A DNA stretch of 64,000 bases, from positions 62,001 to 126,000 of the forward strand of contig JAJECO010000079.1 in NCBI GenBank assembly GCA_022822005.1. The letters are read 5' to 3'. The DNA comes from Candidatus Poribacteria bacterium. GTDB lineage: Bacteria > Poribacteria > WGA-4E > PCPOR2b. Position numbers and translations under genes: made by a program. This document shows positions 28,791-37,948 of the stretch, piece by piece; position 1 is the first letter of the stretch, and the number at the start of each line of letters is the position of its first letter. Below the pieces are notes generated by a model. The model searched no databases. It saw only the letters and a program-made list of their open reading frames with translations, and had not been told where the DNA came from.

Positions 28791-29063
28791 TTATAATTAC
28801 TGATACATTTGAATAATAACCACTGGGGTTAGGTTGCCGCTGTTGATAACGTCAAACGTGATGCATGAAACATGAAAACTATTGGCTTTTCGGTGCCTTT
28901 AGCCCCGGAGGGGCGACATGTGCAGCCAAAGGGTAGAACCAATGAGTTACCCTGATGAATCAATGAACGCTTCAACAATGCGGGAAAGACCCGCTCACTA
29001 ACTAGCACCAAAGGTTAATATGTATATTTATTTGTATTGTTCACCAAATGTCCAATCTGTGCA

Positions 29064-30143
29064 CTACATGACATGTGAGTGGGTTGGCAAACCGTCATGG
29101 CTATGTTCTATGATGCTGTGGTGATGTTCGCCGGATTCCTCGACAGGATCAATATGGATAACCGCCCGCGAAAGATAGCTCAAATGGTGAAAAAGCTGAT
29201 GTTGAACCTCTTTTGCTATAGCATGTCCTTCAGCGACAGAGAGGTGTGGTGTTACGGCAATATTCACCTCCGCATGCAGGCGGTGCCCGATCCAACGGCT
29301 GCGGACATCTGTCACCTCTTCAACGCCCTCAACATGGTGAGCGGCGTGGTTTATCTCATCAATTACGTCGGTTTCCACACCGTCCAGCATACGGGTAAAT
29401 ACCGCTTTTCCTGACTGCAGCACAATCCCAAAAATCGCGATGGTGATAAGCACCCCGACGATGGGATCTGCAATCGGATGGACGAACTTTATCCCGAGTA
29501 CTCCCACTAACACCGCGAGACTTGTCCAACCATCAACGCGCGCATGATAACCGTCCGCAACAAGGGCGGCACTTCCAATCTCTTTGCCAACCTTAATCCG
29601 AAATATCGCAACCCCTTCATTGCCTATAAAGCCGATTATTGAGGCGGCGGCGACGATCCAGAGGTGCCCAACAGTTTGAGGGTTAAAGAAGCGGTTGATT
29701 GATTCATACCCTGCAACAATTGCGCTGAACAGTATCATAAATACGATTGCAATGCCCGCTAAGTCTTCAACCCGCCCATATCCGTAGGTGAAGCGTTTAC
29801 TCGGTTTTAAGCGGGCAAACGAGAAAGCAATCCACAACGGAATCGCAGTTGCTGCGTCGCCAAAGTTGTGAATTGTATCAGAGAGTAGAGCGACACTGTT
29901 GGAAATCACAACCACGCCGACCTGTAACACCGCAGTTACCATTAATCCCAAGAAAGACCATTTTATTGCCCAGATGCCACGTTCTGTGGTTACAATGGAG
30001 GGGTCTATAACGCCGTGCGTATGACCATGTTCGTCGTGATCGTGACTGTGACCGTGGTGATCGTGTTCGTCATGATCGTGATGATCGTGACCATGATGGT
30101 GGTGATGTCCGTCGTGATGATGATGCGTTTTTTTTCTGAACAT
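29064..30143 (-). CDS. Cation diffusion facilitator (CDF) family transporter with His-rich N-terminus
   Basis: N-terminal HHHHDGHHHHHGHDHHDHDEHDHHGHSHDHDEHGHTHG; NSVALLSDTIHNFGDAATAIPLWIAF; YGYGRVEDLAGI. Confidence 0.9.
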   Translation of the reverse strand: MFRKKTHHHHDGHHHHHGHDHHDHDEHDHHGHSHDHDEHGHTHGVIDPSIVTTERGIWAIKWSFLGLMVTAVLQVGVVVISNSVALLSDTIHNFGDAATAIPLWIAFSFARLKPSKRFTYGYGRVEDLAGIAIVFMILFSAIVAGYESINRFFNPQTVGHLWIVAAASIIGFIGNEGVAIFRIKVGKEIGSAALVADGYHARVDGWTSLAVLVGVLGIKFVHPIADPIVGVLITIAIFGIVLQSGKAVFTRMLDGVETDVIDEINHAAHHVEGVEEVTDVRSRWIGHRLHAEVNIAVTPHLSVAEGHAIAKEVQHQLFHHLSYLSRAVIHIDPVEESGEHHHSIIEHSHDGLPTHSHVM

Positions 30144-30220
30144 TTAAGAACCACCTCCTACGGGTTGGCGGATCTGTTAGACAGTACCCCCTGAACGGTT
30201 GTTTTGTTCTTAAAGTCTCC

Positions 30221-31249
30221 TTAATCTCGTGGTAAGGGTAGGTGAATCTTCGCGCTGTCCCGTGATTGCGAATACAATGCTCCGAGCATAATCTCCAATG
30301 TATGTCGAGCACGGCGTGGTGGTGAGCTGCTTGGCACGTCATTCCACACCATCTGAGCGAGTTCCCGGACAGGATGGATTAAAGAATCACCGAAGTAGTC
30401 TCCGTAGGTTTCGCCTTGGGGCGCTGGCGCGTCCGTTGCTGTCCCTTCGGGTTGATCCGTTTTCCACGCTTTGCAGTGGTTATCGTTTAAAACGTAGCGC
30501 CCATTTGGTCCCTGGAGATCGAATTCGCAACCGGCGGGCGTCATCTTGGCGCTGTTCACGATACCGCGCACCCCGTTGGAGAACTCAATAAAAATTGATG
30601 AGCCAGGATCGAGGGCAGGATCTTTTCCACCCTCCCCTTTGTACTCAATGCCATAATCTTCAAAACCCTGCTCGTGTGCGGCGATGAGCCACACCGGGTC
30701 CGCATCAGCAAAGTAACAGACCGCGTCTATGAGATGGGTGCCGTTACGAAAAAGCATTGATCGGCGACCTCCCATGTGTGCGATGATACGGGTCAGTCCA
30801 CCGATTTCACCTTCCCGAACCGCAGTTCGCACCCCTTGATATAGCGGCAGCCAGCTCCGTGTGTGATCCACCGACATCTTAGTCCCGTTGCGCTCAACCG
30901 TCTCGATAATCCGATCGGCATCGTTGAGGTTGATTGTCAGCGGTTTCTCACAGAGAATCCCCTTGACGCCGGCGTCCGACGCGTCACAGACCGGGTTGGT
31001 ATGATAATCGTCCGGTGTTGCGACACTGACGACATCAAGATTCTCCTTTTCGAGCATGGCGCGGTAGTCGTTGTACTCATGGACCGAGCCGCGTGTAATC
31101 TTTGAACGCTCGAAGAAGGTGTCAAGAACGTCGGGTTTCAGGTCACAGACTGCGACAAGTTCAAATTCGGGAGCATTGGCGTAGGCGTATCCATGATATG
31201 ATCCCAAACCGCATCCGATAACGCCCGCCCGTAATTTTTCGTTGCTCAT
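30221..31249 (-). CDS. Gfo/Idh/MocA family oxidoreductase
   Basis: LRAGVIGCGLGSYHGYAYANAPEFELVAVCD; VKGILCEKPLTINL. Confidence 0.9.
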   Translation of the reverse strand: MSNEKLRAGVIGCGLGSYHGYAYANAPEFELVAVCDLKPDVLDTFFERSKITRGSVHEYNDYRAMLEKENLDVVSVATPDDYHTNPVCDASDAGVKGILCEKPLTINLNDADRIIETVERNGTKMSVDHTRSWLPLYQGVRTAVREGEIGGLTRIIAHMGGRRSMLFRNGTHLIDAVCYFADADPVWLIAAHEQGFEDYGIEYKGEGGKDPALDPGSSIFIEFSNGVRGIVNSAKMTPAGCEFDLQGPNGRYVLNDNHCKAWKTDQPEGTATDAPAPQGETYGDYFGDSLIHPVRELAQMVWNDVPSSSPPRRARHTLEIMLGALYSQSRDSAKIHLPLPRD

Positions 31250-31275
31250 CGTTCACCTCGTTATGTTGGTCTTTC

Positions 31276-32139
31276 TTACAGTTCAACAGATTGGGGTTGA
31301 GGTAGCCCTGCAGGGAATCCGTAGGGAAGATCATTGCGATCCGCGGGCAGGGGCCAGCTTTGTCCACCCAGATTCTGAAACGACTTGTGGCGACCACAGA
31401 GCCATAAGAACATCTCCGACACCTTGATTGTGTCGCGGAACTGCTCCACGTATGCCCCACCAGGACCAGTGTATTGAGCGGTAGCAAAATCAAAATCTGG
31501 TTCCGTTATCCAGTCCCGTTGTGGGGGAGTCGTACGCCAGTAGAAGTACTTGAGTAGATTACGGATGCCCGACCCAGTTGAGGAGCCGCGGCGGTGCCAG
31601 ATATGGTATACGGTGAGGAAGATAGAGCCGGCGGGCGCGGTAGTGGGGATAGCACCCTTGATGCTAGCCAGATGCCCCATAAACCTTGCTTTATTACGCA
31701 CGAGATGGGTACCGGGCACAATCTGTGTTGGTCCCATTTCAATGGGCGTATCCTGTGGATAGTAGAAAACCTGCAAAAAATTGAGTTCGTGCGTGTAGTG
31801 ATAGTTGCCATCCACATGCCACCCACCCACAGATTGGATGGGACACTCCACGCGATGGTTGCTCATCAATATTGGCAGGTGAAAGTTAATCCCCAGAAGG
31901 GAACGCACAGCGCCAGCCGCTGCTGGGTGAACTATCACATTCTCAACGAACCAGTCTTCCTTCAGGATGCCGCTTGGCTCCATATTGGGGTGTTGATCAC
32001 AGTATTCCATCGCTCTGCGATTGACCTCATCGGGGACAACACCTTCAAGCATCAGATAACCGTTCTTGCAGAACTCTAACACCTCAGTATCCGTCAGAGT
32101 CGGTTTGCAGTCGTAGGTTTTCCGTTCTGATATTCGCAT
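31276..32139 (-). CDS. Phytanoyl-CoA dioxygenase (PhyH) family
   Basis: GGWHVDGNYHY...LQVFYYPQDTPIEMGPTQIVPGTHLV...APAGSIFLTVYHIWHRRGSSTG. Confidence 0.8.
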   Translation of the reverse strand: MRISERKTYDCKPTLTDTEVLEFCKNGYLMLEGVVPDEVNRRAMEYCDQHPNMEPSGILKEDWFVENVIVHPAAAGAVRSLLGINFHLPILMSNHRVECPIQSVGGWHVDGNYHYTHELNFLQVFYYPQDTPIEMGPTQIVPGTHLVRNKARFMGHLASIKGAIPTTAPAGSIFLTVYHIWHRRGSSTGSGIRNLLKYFYWRTTPPQRDWITEPDFDFATAQYTGPGGAYVEQFRDTIKVSEMFLWLCGRHKSFQNLGGQSWPLPADRNDLPYGFPAGLPQPQSVEL

Positions 32140-32142
32140 AGT

Positions 32143-32514
32143 TTACCTCCAACGTTCAAGGATAAATTCAGCGCCCAAGCCGTAGAACTCTTTTTCATCT
32201 ACAGTAAGCAGCGCCATATTTGGGAAAGAGATAATCCGCCAACCATCCCGGACAGCTTCTATCACTGTCTGATAGGGCCAATCCTCTGGATCAGGCGGAC
32301 CCTCACAAAGTTCTCCATCCTCAACCAGCAGCATACCGACCACCGCCGCTCCGGGTGAGGTGGTTACCGCTTGCAGATAAAGGATATCCTGCCGTTTTGG
32401 GTTGTCCGCTCCCACGATGTCCGCGAATCCCTCGCGCAGACTCGTTTCCGTCAGTGTCCCTTGTTGGAGTTCCGCCACTAAGGTCTCCATGGTTTCTTTC
32501 TGGGTTTCAGTCAT
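32143..32514 (-). CDS. Hypothetical small protein
   Basis: MTETQKETMETLVAELQQGTL...; no recognised family; start at 32514 preferred. Confidence 0.55.
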   Translation of the reverse strand: MTETQKETMETLVAELQQGTLTETSLREGFADIVGADNPKRQDILYLQAVTTSPGAAVVGMLLVEDGELCEGPPDPEDWPYQTVIEAVRDGWRIISFPNMALLTVDEKEFYGLGAEFILERWR

Positions 32515-32831
32515 CACGCTTTTTCCTCGTTCAAGGTTGTGGTTCCACTGGCAAAAATTCCAATTATGCCTCCAGCGAATTATACACGAATTTAGTTGCC
32601 GTGCCAACAGAAAACGTGATACGATAAAAAAACCTTCTACTCCCTTGGTGCGCCACCGGTTTCCGGGTCAGAACGTCCATCGAAAAGATCGAAAATCCTT
32701 TGTAAATTTCTATGCCGTGTAGGCACTCATAAAAGCTATATAAATCGTGATTTTATAACTCTACAGCGGATGGGACGTATGACAGCAGCCCTGTCCAACT
32801 CTTTAGATCAAGATCTCAGAAAGGAATTAAT

Positions 32832-33791
32832 ATGTTAAAGGCAGGATTTATCGGTGCCGGCGGTCGCAGCCAAGGTGCACACTACCCAAACGTGAACCGC
32901 CTCGAAGATGATGTTGAGATGGTTGCTGTATGTGAGATTGATGAAGAGCGAATGAATCAGGTTGCCAAGAAATATGAATTCGCGCATACGTTTACCGATC
33001 ATCGTGAAATGCTCGACAGCGTTGACTTGGATATCATCTACTGCGTGATGCGTGAGGAATGGATATTGCAACCCGCGCTCGATTGCCTCAACGCAGGGAA
33101 ACATATCTTCATCGAAAAACCACCTGGCGCAAACAGCGATGAGACGCAACAGTTGTTGGACGCAGCGATTGCGAACGATGTCTATGCGATGGTCGGTTTT
33201 CAACGCCGTTACGCTGCGGTGACCCGTGAGGCAATGCGCCGTGTGGCGGAGAAGGGACGTGTTTCTACAGCGATAACTACCTTCAACAAGCAGATTCTCG
33301 GTGGCGATGGCAAGGAGTTTACAACAACGCTCTGGAACGATGTATGTCACGTTGTCGATCTGCTTCGGTATATGGCGGGTGGTGAACCTGTCGAGGTAAC
33401 GGCGTATCGGGATAAGTTCGGCAGCGAAAGTCGGAACTGTTACACCGCACTCGTTCGTTTTGATAACGACGTGACAGGTGTGTTACTTGGGAATCGAGCA
33501 TCAGGAGGTCGGGTGCTTCGTTCAGAACTGCACGGTGTGGGGATTGGGTGTTACATGAAGATCCCGGCGGAGATTGAAATTCACGAGGACAACGAGAGCC
33601 ACACAATGGGCGGTTGGGAGGTTGATGGCGTTGACGAGCGGGATACGCCTCGATATGAAGGTGTTCTGACGATGCACGAGCACTTCGCAGATTGCGTCCG
33701 TAACAGGAAGGTTCCGATCAGCGATCTCCGTGACGCGATTCATTCGATTCACCTTGTTGACCAGATTGAAGGGACTTTACCCGACTCATAA
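32832..33791 (+). CDS. Gfo/Idh/MocA family oxidoreductase
   Basis: MLKAGFIGAGGRSQGAHYPNVNRLEDDVEMVAVCEI; GKHIFIEKPPGANSDETQQLLDAA. Confidence 0.9.
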   Translation: MLKAGFIGAGGRSQGAHYPNVNRLEDDVEMVAVCEIDEERMNQVAKKYEFAHTFTDHREMLDSVDLDIIYCVMREEWILQPALDCLNAGKHIFIEKPPGANSDETQQLLDAAIANDVYAMVGFQRRYAAVTREAMRRVAEKGRVSTAITTFNKQILGGDGKEFTTTLWNDVCHVVDLLRYMAGGEPVEVTAYRDKFGSESRNCYTALVRFDNDVTGVLLGNRASGGRVLRSELHGVGIGCYMKIPAEIEIHEDNESHTMGGWEVDGVDERDTPRYEGVLTMHEHFADCVRNRKVPISDLRDAIHSIHLVDQIEGTLPDS

Positions 33792-33875
33792 AACGTAAGA
33801 GATGTCTAAGTGCTTGGGAGATTAGCCGATGTTGGATCCGACAGCTAATGCCTTGGTATGTGGAAGTAGGGATTT

Positions 33876-35240
33876 ATGGAAATAAATCAAGTCAAAGCAC
33901 ATCTTGAAAGCGACAAAATTCAGAAAATTAAACTCGCTGGCTTCGATATTGATGGGGTTATGCGTGGCAAATATATCTCGCTTGACAAGTTCTTTTCTGC
34001 TATCGAAAAGGGTTTGGGTTTCTGTGATGTGACGTTCGGTTGGGATATGATTGACCAACTCTATGAGCAACCGACCGTCACGGGATGGCATACCGGGTAT
34101 CCGGATCTCCTTGCCAAGATTGACCTAAGTACGTATCGCGCGATCCCTTGGGAGCCGAATACAGCGTTGTTTTTGCTGGACTTTTACGAAAACGCGGATC
34201 AGCCGCTTGCGGTTTCCCCACGCCAACTGCTCCAGACAGTCGTCCGTAAAGCGAACGATATGGGATTCCAACCGTTCATGTCAGCGGAATATGAGTACTT
34301 CATCTTCCGAGAGACGCCCCACTCTCTCGAGGATAAGGGGTTTGAGAACATGACACCGCTCTCGCCCGGTTGGTTCGGCTACAGCGTGCTACGAGCGTCT
34401 GCAGCTGCGGAGATTGTTCACGCAATTATCGATGGGATGAACGAATATGGCATTGAGCTGGAAGGGATACATACAGAAACAGGTCCCGGCGTCTATGAAA
34501 CTGCGATTCAGTATGATACAGCATGTAACGCTGCAGACAAAGCCGCCCTGTTCAAAACTGGCGTGAAAGAGATTTTAGCCAGACATGAGCTCGTTACAAC
34601 CTTTATGGCGAAGTGGAGTTTAGATTACCCCGGTTGCAGCGGTCACCTGCACCAGAGTTTATGGAACTTGGAAGGGGAGGCAAACCTGTTTGCCGATGAA
34701 TCCGATGCTTCGGGTATGTCTCAAACGATGAAACACTATATCGCCGGGCAGATAGCTGCAATGCCTGAAATGATGGCATTCATCTGTCCGACAATTAACT
34801 CCTACAAACGAACCGTCCCCGGCGCATGGGCACCAACCAACGCCTCTTGGGGAATTGAAAATAGAACCACCTCCCTTCGTGCAATCCTTGGAACCTCCCC
34901 TACATCCACACGGACCGAGTATCGGTTAGCTGGTGCTGACGCCAATCCACATATCGCTATGGCGGTTAGCCTCGCCGCCGGGTTATACGGTATTGAACAT
35001 CAACTTGATCCCGGTGAACCTTTCAGTGGCAATGCCTACAATGCCCCTCGCAGGCGGTTTGAACTTTTGCCGAGGTCCTTAGAGGACGCAACAGATGAGT
35101 TGATAGACGGTGAAATTAGTCGTGCCTGTCTTGGTGATGCGTTTGTGGATCATTTCATAATCACACGTGAGCATGAAATTACGGAATTCCGCCGCGCCAT
35201 AACGGATTGGGAACTGAAACGATACTTTGAGGTCATCTGA
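33876..35240 (+). CDS. Glutamine synthetase family (GlnA-like/gamma-glutamyl ligase)
   Basis: FMSAEYEYFIFRE; CSGHLHQSLW; NSYKRTVPGAWAPTNASWGIENRTTSLR; ADANPHIAMAVSLAAGLYGI. Confidence 0.9.
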   Translation: MEINQVKAHLESDKIQKIKLAGFDIDGVMRGKYISLDKFFSAIEKGLGFCDVTFGWDMIDQLYEQPTVTGWHTGYPDLLAKIDLSTYRAIPWEPNTALFLLDFYENADQPLAVSPRQLLQTVVRKANDMGFQPFMSAEYEYFIFRETPHSLEDKGFENMTPLSPGWFGYSVLRASAAAEIVHAIIDGMNEYGIELEGIHTETGPGVYETAIQYDTACNAADKAALFKTGVKEILARHELVTTFMAKWSLDYPGCSGHLHQSLWNLEGEANLFADESDASGMSQTMKHYIAGQIAAMPEMMAFICPTINSYKRTVPGAWAPTNASWGIENRTTSLRAILGTSPTSTRTEYRLAGADANPHIAMAVSLAAGLYGIEHQLDPGEPFSGNAYNAPRRRFELLPRSLEDATDELIDGEISRACLGDAFVDHFIITREHEITEFRRAITDWELKRYFEVI

Positions 35241-35244
35241 TACT

Positions 35245-35940
35245 ATGTTTTCCCAACCGATTCAGTTGGCGATGTTTGATATGGCTGGGACCACTGTCAA
35301 CGACAAAGTCGACGGATACCCGCTGATGGTCATCAGTATGATGCGAGCTTTTGCGAAGCACGGAATAGAGCTTTCCTCAGACGTAATTAACAAGCATCGG
35401 GGGAAGCAGAAGTTTGAGGCCATCCAAACCCTTCTGAAAGAGGTTGCAGAATTATCCCCCACCGATGCCGAGCGCGTTGGAGATAACGTGTACCACGATT
35501 TTCTGCATGGACTGGAAAACAACCTTTCCCGTATCTCGGAGATTGACGGCACGACCGAGCTTTTCCGACACCTCAAATCCAAGGATATCCACGTTGGGGT
35601 AGGAAGTGGATTTCCGATGCAGATTGTTCAGGCAATCGTCTCTCAGTTGGGTTGGTTGGACAAGGGGTTGCTCGACTATGTAGGGAGTGCCGAGCAAATC
35701 GGTGTAGGGCGTCCTAACCCGAAAATGATTCATGACGCTATGCAACAGTTCAACATTACAGATGGACGAAATGTCCTCAAAATTGGGGATACTGTGGTTG
35801 ATGTTCAAGAAGGAAAGAACGCCGGTGCATGGACGGTCGCCGTATTGACTGGATCTCAAACAGAGACCCAATTGATGGCAGCGGAGCCGGATTACATTCT
35901 ATCAAGTATTCGAGAGTTGAGAACGTTAATCCCTGGGTAA
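35245..35940 (+). CDS. HAD-superfamily hydrolase, phosphonatase-like
   Basis: LAMFDMAGTTVND HAD motif I; VGVGSGF; VGRPNPKMIHDAM; KIGDTVVDVQEGKNAG. Confidence 0.85.
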   Translation: MFSQPIQLAMFDMAGTTVNDKVDGYPLMVISMMRAFAKHGIELSSDVINKHRGKQKFEAIQTLLKEVAELSPTDAERVGDNVYHDFLHGLENNLSRISEIDGTTELFRHLKSKDIHVGVGSGFPMQIVQAIVSQLGWLDKGLLDYVGSAEQIGVGRPNPKMIHDAMQQFNITDGRNVLKIGDTVVDVQEGKNAGAWTVAVLTGSQTETQLMAAEPDYILSSIRELRTLIPG

Positions 35941-35959
35941 ACGCACCCAGCCATGGCAG

Positions 35960-36946
35960 CTATCGCGCAACCTGTTTGAGCCACCCCCACATCGTGAATT
36001 GCTTACCTACGGGAGCAACCGTGAAAGGAGGACTATACCACGTAGGATGAGAATCACGCACTACCGGGCTGTTGGTCAGGTTTTGCTGGTTCTTGCCATC
36101 AATGTCCATCACGTAGATTTCCCAGTTCCCATCCCTATTCGAAGAGAAGGCAATCCGTCTGCCATCTGGGGACCATGAGGGTTCACGGTCAACGTGGTGA
36201 TTTTTGGTAAGTTGTTGAGGAATCCCGCCATCGGCGGTCATCACGTAGATTTCCATGTCTTCCCCCTTCGGCACAGCAGTGAAAGCGATTTGCTTGCCGT
36301 CGGGAGACCATGAAGGTGCCCAGCTATCACGGTGACTTCCGGTGAGTTTATGGATATTTCCTCCATTGGTATCCATCACATAGATGTCCCAGTTAGCAAA
36401 CTTGTTGGAAGCAAAGGCAATGCGTTGGCTGTCCGGGGACCACGAGGGATTACGGTCAATATGGAAACTGTTGGTGAGATTTCGATGATTACTTCCGTCG
36501 GCGTCCATTACGCAGATATCTGTCTTTTCCCGCTTGCCAGCCCTATCAGACGTGAAGACAATGCGTTTGCCGCCTGGGGACCATGAAGGTTCCCAGTCAC
36601 TATGACGATTGTCCGTGAGCTGTCGAAGATTCCCGCCATTGATGTCCATGGCGTAGATATCCCAGTTTTTATTACTCAGGGAAGCGAAGGCGATACGTTT
36701 GCCGTCCGGAGACCAAGAGAGAGCGTTGTCAGCCCAGAGATTATCAGTAAGTTTTTGAAGATTCCCGCCATCGGCGTCCATTACGTAGATATCTACCTTA
36801 TCATTAATCTCAGACGTAAAGGCGATTTGCGCCTGCGCGTCAACACCTACCATCAACGCTGTCACAACCGACAGAGCAATGCCTGCTAAGATGAAATATG
36901 CTGCGTTATGTTTCCGTTGCATCTGACGTGCCTCCCTCCCTTTCAA
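35960..36946 (-). CDS. TolB-like PD40/WD40 beta-propeller protein, tandem copy 1
   Basis: Repeated SWSPDGKRIAFAS...DIYVMD.DGGN.Q.LT blocks; N-terminal signal-like segment. Confidence 0.9.
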   Translation of the reverse strand: MKGREARQMQRKHNAAYFILAGIALSVVTALMVGVDAQAQIAFTSEINDKVDIYVMDADGGNLQKLTDNLWADNALSWSPDGKRIAFASLSNKNWDIYAMDINGGNLRQLTDNRHSDWEPSWSPGGKRIVFTSDRAGKREKTDICVMDADGSNHRNLTNSFHIDRNPSWSPDSQRIAFASNKFANWDIYVMDTNGGNIHKLTGSHRDSWAPSWSPDGKQIAFTAVPKGEDMEIYVMTADGGIPQQLTKNHHVDREPSWSPDGRRIAFSSNRDGNWEIYVMDIDGKNQQNLTNSPVVRDSHPTWYSPPFTVAPVGKQFTMWGWLKQVAR

Positions 36947-36952
36947 AAACGG

Positions 36953-37942
36953 TTATTGGACGCCCCCTTTAAGCCAGCCCCAGATCGCGAATTGCTTGCC
37001 CACAGGAGCAACTGCAGCAAAAGAAGGACCATACCACGCGGGTTGAGAGTCATCCGCTATCGGATTTTTGGTTAGGTTTCGAGGATTCTGTCCATCAGCA
37101 TCCATCACGTAGATTTCCCAGTCCCCGTCTCTCTTGGAAGCGAAGACAATGCGTTTGCTGTCGGAAGACCAGGAGGGTGAGTTGTCAGGATGGCGGTTCG
37201 CAGTTAAGTTTCGAGAATTTCTGCCATCAGCGTTCATTACATAAATATCCGGGAGTTCATTGTGCCAATCCGTAATCCAAGATGAGAAGGCGATGTATTT
37301 GCCATCTGGGGACCAAGCGGGTGGACCGTCGCGGCGGGCAGGGCTTTTGGTAAGATTTCGAGGATTCTTGCCATTGGCGTCCATCACGTAGATGTCCGGG
37401 TGAGCCTCCCGTTTAGATCGGGCCACGAAGACAATGCGCTTGCCATCTGGGGACCAGGTGGGGGAATATTCGACATGGCGACTAACTGTGATGTTTTGAG
37501 GAATCTTGCGATTGACATCCATCACGCAAATTTCCCCATCATCACCCTTCAAAGAAAAGAAGGCAATACGTTTGCCGTCGGGTGACCAAGCGGGATCACG
37601 ATCAATGTCGGGATTGTCTGTGAGTTGTTGAAGATTATTCCCATCGGCATCCATTACATAGATGTCCCAATTCCCCTCTCTGTCGGATTCGAAGGCGATG
37701 CGCTTGCCGTCGGGTGACCAAGCGGGATCGCGGTCAGTTGCCGGATCGTTTGTGAGTTGTCGAGGATTGCCACCGTTCGTGTCCATCACGTAGATGTCCG
37801 AGTTTCCATCTCTATTGGACACAAAGGCGATTTGTGCTTGTGCGTCGATACCAGCCATCAGTGCCGCTAAACCTAAGAGGACAACCGTGGCCAGCGCGAG
37901 ATTGTATCTCCGTTGCATCTGCCGTGCCTCCTTCCTTTTCAA
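36953..37942 (-). CDS. TolB-like PD40 beta-propeller protein, tandem copy 2
   Basis: Repeated AWSPDGKRIAFESDREGNWDIYVMDADGNNLQQLTDNP units. Confidence 0.9.
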   Translation of the reverse strand: MKRKEARQMQRRYNLALATVVLLGLAALMAGIDAQAQIAFVSNRDGNSDIYVMDTNGGNPRQLTNDPATDRDPAWSPDGKRIAFESDREGNWDIYVMDADGNNLQQLTDNPDIDRDPAWSPDGKRIAFFSLKGDDGEICVMDVNRKIPQNITVSRHVEYSPTWSPDGKRIVFVARSKREAHPDIYVMDANGKNPRNLTKSPARRDGPPAWSPDGKYIAFSSWITDWHNELPDIYVMNADGRNSRNLTANRHPDNSPSWSSDSKRIVFASKRDGDWEIYVMDADGQNPRNLTKNPIADDSQPAWYGPSFAAVAPVGKQFAIWGWLKGGVQ

Positions 37943-37948
37943 AGACGG

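Noticed and set aside
28852-29040. GC hairpin TTTAGCCCCGGAGGGGCGACATG as a novel RNA
   Set aside because: Only one copy visible and short; looks like a dispersed repeat fragment, insufficient evidence for an RNA gene
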